Assembly: GCA_035646535.1 (NCBI GenBank)
Contig: DASRPD010000087.1
Location: 1-10,693, forward strand
Length of the DNA stretch: 10,693 nt
Source of the DNA: DASRPD01 sp035646535
GTDB taxonomy: Bacteria > Actinomycetota > Acidimicrobiia > IMCC26256 > JANYLB01
Direction of reading: 5' to 3'
Shown here: piece after piece, positions 6,405-10,693 of the stretch
How positions within the stretch are numbered: position 1 is the first letter of the stretch
How the letters are laid out: each line of letters opens with the position of its first letter
Notes under the pieces: model-generated
Databases searched by the model: none
Told to the model about the DNA's origin: nothing
The model's input: only the letters and a program-made list of their open reading frames with translations
Made by a program: the position numbers and the translations under genes

Positions 6405-7166
6405 ATGCCGATCACGACCACGATTGACGATGCCGGCATCGCCGAGGTCGTCATGGAGCACCCGCCGGTCAACGCGCTGACCGTCGCGGGATGGTTCGAG
6501 CTCGCCGAGCGGCTCCGGGAGCTCGGCCGGGACCGGACAGTTCGGGTGGTGGTGTTGCGCGCCGAAGGGCGCGGCTTCAACGCCGGTGTCGATATCAAGG
6601 AGATGCAAGCCACCGAGGGGTTCGAGGCCCTCATCGGCGCGAACCGGGGCTGTTACGCCGCATTCGCGGCCGTCTACGAGTGCGAGGTGCCCGTGATCGC
6701 AGCGGTGCACGGGTATTGCCTGGGCGGCGGCGTCGGTCTCGTCGGCAACGCCGACATCATCGTGGCCGCCGACGACGCGACGTTCGGGCTTCCCGAGGTG
6801 GACCGCGGCGCGCTCGGCGCGGCGACGCATCTGGCTCGGCTCGTACCCCAGCACCGCATGCGGGCGATGGTCTACACGGCCGCGACGGCGACGGCGACCG
6901 AGCTTGCTGCATACGGGTCGGTGTTGCGGGTCGTGCCTCCCTCCGAGCTACGCGCCGCGGCGTTCGAGGTGGCAGGTGACATCGCGATCAAGAGCCCGAC
7001 CGTCATCCGCGCGGCCAAGGAATCGTTGAACGGCATCGACCCGGTCGACGTCAGGCTCAGCTACCGCTTCGAGCAGGGCTTCACCTTCGAGCTCAACCTC
7101 TCCGGCGTCGCCGACGAGCACCGCGACGCCTTCGTCGATCAACGAGAGACGGACACGACGACGTGA
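6405..7166 (+). CDS. echA20: Crotonase-family ring D hydrolase, EchA20-like
   Basis: A crotonase-superfamily protein of 253 residues. The oxyanion-hole elements are FNAGVDIKEMQ (58-68) and HGYCLGGGVGLVGNADI (102-118). FGLPEVDRGALGA (127-139) carries Glu131 at the usual second catalytic Glu position, while the first Glu position, after GGG, is not acidic. EchA20 (Rv3550) hydrolyses the five-membered ring of the HIP-derived CoA thioester to give COCHEA-CoA, rather than hydrating an enoyl-CoA. The assignment rests on the sequence and on the strict neighbourhood: Rv3549c-like SDR divergent upstream, ipdA-ipdB-ipdC downstream. The ATG at 6405 has a CGGAGA sequence (6395-6400) 4 bp upstream, a close but plausible ribosome binding site. 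It is the first gene of the ipd operon and is followed by a 31-bp gap. Confidence 0.87.
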   Translation: MPITTTIDDAGIAEVVMEHPPVNALTVAGWFELAERLRELGRDRTVRVVVLRAEGRGFNAGVDIKEMQATEGFEALIGANRGCYAAFAAVYECEVPVIAAVHGYCLGGGVGLVGNADIIVAADDATFGLPEVDRGALGAATHLARLVPQHRMRAMVYTAATATATELAAYGSVLRVVPPSELRAAAFEVAGDIAIKSPTVIRAAKESLNGIDPVDVRLSYRFEQGFTFELNLSGVADEHRDAFVDQRETDTTT

Positions 7167-7197
7167 TCACCTCCACTGTGCGCGCGAGCAGCTGAGG

Positions 7198-8049
7198 ATG
7201 GGCGACAAGCGCATCACCGAGGATGACGTCGTCGCCGAGCTGGCCGATGGCATGACGATCGGCATCGGCGGTTGGGGCTCGCGACGCAAGCCGATGAGCC
7301 TCGTGCGGGCGATCGCCCGTTCGTCGCTCACCGACCTCACGCTCGTGAGCTACGGCGGTCCCGATGTCGGGCTCCTCTGCGCCACGGGGAAGCTACGGCG
7401 GGTCGTGTACGCGTTCGTGTCGCTCGACTCGATCCCGCTCGAACCGCACTTTCGCGTCGCGCGCCAGTCCGGGGCGGTGTCGACACTCGAGCTGGACGAG
7501 GGGATGTTCCTGCTCGGTCTCCAAGCCGCGGCGTGGCGGGTGCCGTTCCTGCCCACCCGGGTGGGCCTCGGATCCGACCTCGTCGCTCGCCAGCCCGAGA
7601 TCCGCACCGTCACCTCGCCCTACGACGACGCCGAGGAGCTCGTCGCCGCGCCGGCACTGACCCTGGACGCCGCGCTGATCCACATGCACCGCGGCGACCT
7701 CGGCGGCAACGGCCAGTACCTCAACGTCGACCCGTATTTCGACGACCTGTTCTGCATGGCGGCCGAGAAGCGGTTCATGAGCGTCGAGCGCATCGTCGCC
7801 ACCGACGACCTGCTCGCCGGCGGCGCGCTCCAGACGCTGCACATCAACCGACTCATGACCGACGGCATCGTCGAGGCACCCTTCGGCGCGCACTTCACCG
7901 AATGTGTGCCTGACTACGGCCGCGACGAGGCCTTCCAGCAAGAGTACGCGGCGACGGCCAAATCACCCGAAGCGTGGGCCGCGTGGCAGGCCCAGTACCT
8001 CGACTGCGGCGGCCACGACGATTACCGCACGGTCGTGGGGCTCCGATGA
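7198..8049 (+). CDS. ipdA: COCHEA-CoA hydrolase subunit alpha, IpdA
   Basis: A 283-residue class I CoA-transferase-fold subunit. Its motifs follow M. tuberculosis IpdA (Rv3551) as I recall it: GMTIGIGGWGSRRKPMSLVR (18-37), SYGGPDVGLLCATGK (51-65), FVSLDS (73-78), DEGM (100-103), DPYFDDLFCMAAEKRF (178-193), SVERIVAT (195-202) and PDYGRDEAFQ (238-247). IpdAB hydrolyses ring C of COCHEA-CoA and needs a glutamate of the A subunit (Glu105 in Rhodococcus); Glu101 of the DEGM motif is my best guess for it here. The ATG at 7198 fits the family N-terminus, with only a weak upstream purine run. The gene overlaps ipdB by 4 bp, as expected for obligate partners. Confidence 0.92.
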   Translation: MGDKRITEDDVVAELADGMTIGIGGWGSRRKPMSLVRAIARSSLTDLTLVSYGGPDVGLLCATGKLRRVVYAFVSLDSIPLEPHFRVARQSGAVSTLELDEGMFLLGLQAAAWRVPFLPTRVGLGSDLVARQPEIRTVTSPYDDAEELVAAPALTLDAALIHMHRGDLGGNGQYLNVDPYFDDLFCMAAEKRFMSVERIVATDDLLAGGALQTLHINRLMTDGIVEAPFGAHFTECVPDYGRDEAFQQEYAATAKSPEAWAAWQAQYLDCGGHDDYRTVVGLR

Positions 8050-8822
8050 CCGATACGACCGGGTTGGTGACTCGGGCCGAGTACTGCGTCGTCGCGGTGG
8101 CGGAGTGCTTCCGTGGCGACGGCGAACGGCTCGCCAACCCGATCGGCACGATCCCCATGATCGGCGGCCGGCTCGCGCGGGCGAGCTTCGAACCGGACCT
8201 GGTCATGACCGACGGCGAGGCGACCCTGGTGGCCGGCCCCCGTCCGGTCGGCGAGACCACCGAGCCCAAGGTCATCGAAGCTTGGAACCCCTACCGCTCG
8301 ATGTTCGACATCGTGTGGTCGGGACGGCGACACGTGATGATGGGCGCGTCGCAGCTCGACCGCTTCGGCAACCAGAACTTCGCGTTCGTCGGACCGTGGG
8401 ACCGGCCCAAAGCCCAGCTCCTCGGGTTCCGCGGCGCACCGGGCAACACGATCCAGAACACGACCAGCTACTGGATCCCGGCCCACTCCCCCAAGGTGTT
8501 CGTCCCCCAGGTCGATGTGGTCAGCGGCGTCGGCTACGACCGCGCCGCCGAGCTCGGACCCGAGGCATCTCGATTCCACGAGATCCGCCGGGTCGTGACC
8601 GACCTCGGGGTGCTCGATTTCGAGACTCCCGAACACTCCATGCGCCTCCGCTCGGTGCATCCCGGCATCACGGTCGACGAGGTCGTCGAGGCAACCGGCT
8701 TCGACCTCGTCGTCGGTGACGACGTCGAGGTGACCCGCGACCCGACGCCCGACGAGCTCGCCATCATCCGAGACGTCGTCGACCCCACGGGCCTGCGCGA
8801 GCGCGAGGTCCCGAACCCGTGA
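8046..8822 (+). CDS. ipdB: COCHEA-CoA hydrolase subunit beta, IpdB
   Basis: A 258-residue partner of IpdA. Diagnostic stretches are AEYCVVAVAECFRGDGE (11-27), TDGEATLVAGP (55-65), GRRHVMMGASQLDRFGNQN (93-111), the RGAPGNTIQNTTSYW segment (129-143), VDVVSGVGYD (156-165), and the C-terminal DPTGLREREV (246-255). Class I CoA-transferases carry a catalytic Glu in a SENG-like motif; by hand alignment this position is Gly57 in TDGEA. That agrees with IpdAB acting as a carbon-carbon hydrolase that lacks the transferase glutamate. I start it at ATG 8046, which overlaps the ipdA stop (ATGA). An in-frame start at 7974 would add 24 residues rich in Arg and Gly that overlap ipdA and are not family-like. 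Confidence 0.92.
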   Translation: MTDTTGLVTRAEYCVVAVAECFRGDGERLANPIGTIPMIGGRLARASFEPDLVMTDGEATLVAGPRPVGETTEPKVIEAWNPYRSMFDIVWSGRRHVMMGASQLDRFGNQNFAFVGPWDRPKAQLLGFRGAPGNTIQNTTSYWIPAHSPKVFVPQVDVVSGVGYDRAAELGPEASRFHEIRRVVTDLGVLDFETPEHSMRLRSVHPGITVDEVVEATGFDLVVGDDVEVTRDPTPDELAIIRDVVDPTGLREREVPNP

Positions 8823-9892
8823 CCGCGGCGCATCCCGCGCTGCACACCGCGGCGTGTGAGCTGTTCGGCGTCGAGTACCCGATCGTGCAGACCGGGATGG
8901 GCTGGGTGGCAGGAGCGCGGCTCACCGCGGCCACGAGCACGGCCGGCGGGCTCGGCATCCTTGCGTCGGCCACGATGACCCTCGACGAGCTCAGCACGGC
9001 CATCCACGACGTCAAGGAACGCACCGACAAGCCCTTCGGCGTGAACCTGCGCTCCGACCAGCCCGACATCGACGAACGCATCCGCCTCATCGTCGACGAA
9101 GGTGTGCGCGTCGCGAGCTTCGCCCAGGCGCCCGGCGAACGGCTCGTCAAGCAGCTCACCGACGCCGGCGTCGTGGTCGTACCGACGGTCGGGGCCCGCC
9201 GCCACGCCGAGAAGGTGGCCGCGTGGGGCGTCGACGCGGTGATCGCCCAGGGCGGCGAGGGCGGCGGCCACACCGGCACCGTGCCCACCACCTTGCTGTT
9301 ACCCCAGGTGGCCGAAGTGGTGGACATCCCCGTTCTCGGCGCCGGGGGCTTCTACGACGGCCACGGGCTCGTCGCCGCGCTGGCCTACGGCGCCGCCGGC
9401 ATCGCCATGGGCACTCGCTTCCTGCTCACCCGGGAGAGCACGGTCCCCGACGCGGTGAAGGCCGTGTACCTCGAGACACCGGTCACCGGCACCGTCGTCA
9501 CGACCGCGATCGACGGCCACCCCCAGCGCGTCATCCGCACCGTCATGGTGGAACACCTCGCCGGCGCGGGCCGGCTCCGCGCGCTACCGCGTGCACTGCG
9601 CAACGCCCTCGCGTTCCGCAAGCTCACCGGCACGTCGCTCCGGGACCTCGCCTCCGAGGGCATGGACATGCGCAAGAGCCAGGATCTCAGCCTGGCCCAG
9701 CTCGCGATGGCCGCGAATGCGCCCATGCTCACCCGCGCCGCGATGGTCGAGGGCCGCCTCGACGCGGGGATCCTGCCCACCGGTCAGAACGTCGGCGTCA
9801 TCGACGAGCTCCCGACCGTCGCGGAGCTCATCAGCCGCATCATGAACCAGGCCGTCGCCACGCTGCGCCGGCTGGAAGGGACACCGTCATGA
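8819..9892 (+). CDS. ipdC: Flavin-dependent oxidoreductase, IpdC (nitronate monooxygenase-like)
   Basis: A TIM-barrel FMN protein of the nitronate monooxygenase/2-nitropropane dioxygenase superfamily, 357 residues. It shows PIVQTGMGWVAGARLTAATS (21-40), the glycine-rich flavin loop QGGEGGGHTG (144-153), VLGAGGFYDG (172-181) and GIAMGTRFLLT (194-204). The C-terminal LASEGMDMRKSQDL and TGQNVGVI are typical of the IpdC branch. In the HIP pathway IpdC acts after IpdF on HIC-CoA to install the ring unsaturation needed before EchA20 opens ring D; loss of ipdC leads to 5-OH HIC-CoA accumulation in Rhodococcus and M. tuberculosis. It starts at GTG 8819, overlapping the ipdB stop (GTGA), and its own stop overlaps the DUF35 start. 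Its position after ipdAB matches Rv3553. Confidence 0.9.
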   Translation: MTAAHPALHTAACELFGVEYPIVQTGMGWVAGARLTAATSTAGGLGILASATMTLDELSTAIHDVKERTDKPFGVNLRSDQPDIDERIRLIVDEGVRVASFAQAPGERLVKQLTDAGVVVVPTVGARRHAEKVAAWGVDAVIAQGGEGGGHTGTVPTTLLLPQVAEVVDIPVLGAGGFYDGHGLVAALAYGAAGIAMGTRFLLTRESTVPDAVKAVYLETPVTGTVVTTAIDGHPQRVIRTVMVEHLAGAGRLRALPRALRNALAFRKLTGTSLRDLASEGMDMRKSQDLSLAQLAMAANAPMLTRAAMVEGRLDAGILPTGQNVGVIDELPTVAELISRIMNQAVATLRRLEGTPS

Positions 9893-10350
9893 AGTCTCGC
9901 CTACCAGCCATCGACGGCTGGTTCACCGACGAAGCCGAGCCACGCCTCATCGCCAGCCGGGGCACCCAGACCGGCAGCTACTTCTTCCCCAAGAGCCTCG
10001 CGTTCTCGCGCAACCCGTCGGCACCGGACGAAGAGCTCGACGAGACGACGCTGAGCCGCACCGGCCGGGTGTGGTCGTGGACGACCAACCACTATCAGCC
10101 GCCCGCGCCGTACGTGTCACCCGATCCGTTCGTGCCGTACACCGTCGTCGCGGTCGAGCTGGTCGACGAGCAGATGGTCGTCCTCGGTCCGCTCGCGGCG
10201 GGCGATGACCCGGCGGATCTCGCCGTGGGCGCACCGGTGGAGCTGACCATCGGCACGCTGTACGCCGACGACGAGCACGAATACACGATGTGGGCCTGGC
10301 GGATGACCGGGGCCGCAAATCCGACAGTCGACCAGGAGGCAACCCGATGA
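9889..10350 (+). CDS. DUF35-type OB-fold protein with zinc-ribbon cysteines lost; thiolase partner
   Basis: A 153-residue protein with the DUF35 plan: an N-terminal helix, a zinc-ribbon-like section (about 22-48), then an OB-fold seen in TGRVWSWTTNHYQPPAPYV, PYTVVAVELVDEQMVVLGPL and a closing YADDEHEYTMWAW strand. Members pair with thiolase-like enzymes, for example BbsA with BbsB, or the ChsH2 DUF35 domain with the aldolase Ltp2. The ribbon normally has four Cys. Here the positions read Gly25, Thr28, Ser40 and Ala45 (SRGTQTGSYFF and FSRNPSA), and the whole protein has no Cys, so it should not bind structural zinc. The flanking YFFP and RNP residues are kept, so this is substitution and not deletion. 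The ATG at 9889 overlaps the ipdC stop. It overlaps the thiolase start by 4 bp. Confidence 0.85.
   Translation: MKSRLPAIDGWFTDEAEPRLIASRGTQTGSYFFPKSLAFSRNPSAPDEELDETTLSRTGRVWSWTTNHYQPPAPYVSPDPFVPYTVVAVELVDEQMVVLGPLAAGDDPADLAVGAPVELTIGTLYADDEHEYTMWAWRMTGAANPTVDQEATR
10334..10339 (+). promoter_or_regulatory. Strong Shine-Dalgarno for the thiolase gene (AGGAGG)
   Basis: AGGAGG lies 7 bp before the ATG at 10347, inside the end of the DUF35 gene. It is the best ribosome binding site in the window and fixes the thiolase start, even though that start already overlaps the upstream stop. Confidence 0.8.
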
Positions 10351-10693
10351 GCACAGACCCGGTCGCGGTGCTCGGCATCGGCATGCACCCCTGGGGCAAG
10401 TGGGGTCGCAACTTCGTGGAGTACGGCGTCGTCGCGGCGCGGGCCGCGCTCGCCGACGCGGGCGTCGAGTGGCGTGACGTGCAGTTCGTCGCCGGCGGCG
10501 AGACCGTGCGCAACGGCTATCCCGGCTACGTCGCCGGGGCGAGCATCGCGCAGGCCCTCGGCTGGCAGGGCGCGCCAGTCGTCTCCGCGTACGCGGCGTG
10601 CGCCTCCGGGGCGACGGCACTGGGCGCGGCGCGCGCCCAGATCCTGGCCGGCCTCGTCGACGTCGCCCTCGTCGTCGGCGCCGACACGACACC
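10347..10693 (+). CDS. Thiolase, lipid-transfer-protein (SCP-x) type; 3' end outside window
   Basis: Only the first 115 codons are present. The protein opens with MSTDPVAVLGIGMHPWGKWG, typical of SCP-x/Ltp-type thiolases that carry no fused SCP2 domain at the start. It continues with VAARAALADAGVEWRDVQ, YVAGASIAQALGW and the active-site loop AYAACASGATALGAARAQ. Cys85 in AACASG sits where the acyl-accepting thiolase Cys is expected. With the DUF35 gene it should form a thiolase or aldolase complex. In the HIP pathway a CoA thiolase is needed after IpdAB opens ring C (FadA6 in M. tuberculosis), and another for side-chain removal; either could be its task. The C-terminal catalytic His and Cys motifs lie outside the window, so true thiolase and Ltp2-like retro-aldolase activities cannot be told apart. 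Confidence 0.85.
   Translation, partial: MSTDPVAVLGIGMHPWGKWGRNFVEYGVVAARAALADAGVEWRDVQFVAGGETVRNGYPGYVAGASIAQALGWQGAPVVSAYAACASGATALGAARAQILAGLVDVALVVGADTT

Noticed and set aside
7163..7170. 8-bp palindrome GTGATCAC across the echA20 stop codon
   Set aside because: Eight-bp palindromes are expected by chance at this length, it is unlike the repeated operator, and it is not placed as a promoter element.
7974..8045. Earlier in-frame start for ipdB
   Set aside because: The extra 24 residues overlap ipdA, are Arg/Gly/Pro-rich and have no counterpart in IpdB proteins; ATG 8046 gives the family N-terminus.

Overview
The window is high-GC, densely packed bacterial DNA with GTG and TTG starts and stop/start overlaps (ATGA, GTGA). 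This fits an actinobacterium. I cannot place it further: it may be a non-mycolate lineage such as Acidimicrobiia, or a mycobacterial relative with a rearranged locus. No rRNA, tRNA, CRISPR array, insertion sequence or phage gene is visible.

The gene content points to breakdown of the last two steroid rings (C and D), the HIP pathway (3a-alpha-H-4-alpha-(3'-propanoate)-7a-beta-methylhexahydro-1,5-indanedione). It is known from the KstR2 regulon of Mycobacterium tuberculosis and Rhodococcus. From left to right on the + strand there is a double-domain family III CoA-transferase (10-2304), then, behind a palindromic promoter, a FadE30-like acyl-CoA dehydrogenase (2427-3626), an IpdF-like dehydrogenase (3623-4390), two MaoC-fold half-hydratases (4393-4842 and 4839-5237) and a small membrane protein (5241-5534). 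A - strand SDR resembling Rv3549c (5548-6348) converges on this block. It is divergent from a second + strand operon: echA20 (6405-7166), ipdA (7198-8049), ipdB (8046-8822), ipdC (8819-9892), a DUF35 OB-fold protein (9889-10350) and a thiolase cut by the window end (10347 onward).

The proposed flow is as follows. HIP is activated as a CoA thioester, normally by FadD3, which is not in this window. FadE30 starts beta-oxidation of its propionyl side chain, and the MaoC pair may supply the hydratase. IpdF and IpdC then prepare the ring system, EchA20 opens the five-membered ring, IpdAB opens the six-membered ring, and a thiolase shortens the product. The pair fadE30-ipdF and the divergent block SDR/echA20-ipdA-ipdB-ipdC keep the order of Rv3560c-Rv3559c and Rv3549c/Rv3550-Rv3553 in M. 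tuberculosis, but here they lie next to each other with different intervening genes.

The most notable points are: two intergenic regions carry nearly the same inverted repeat at the same distance from a TACCYT hexamer, and it is not the published KstR2 motif; the DUF35 protein has lost all four zinc-ribbon cysteines; a MaoC heterodimer candidate sits directly after FadE30 and IpdF; and the CoA-transferase appears to have one dead and one live half. Gene identities come from recognising protein motifs and recalled homologues, not from a search.
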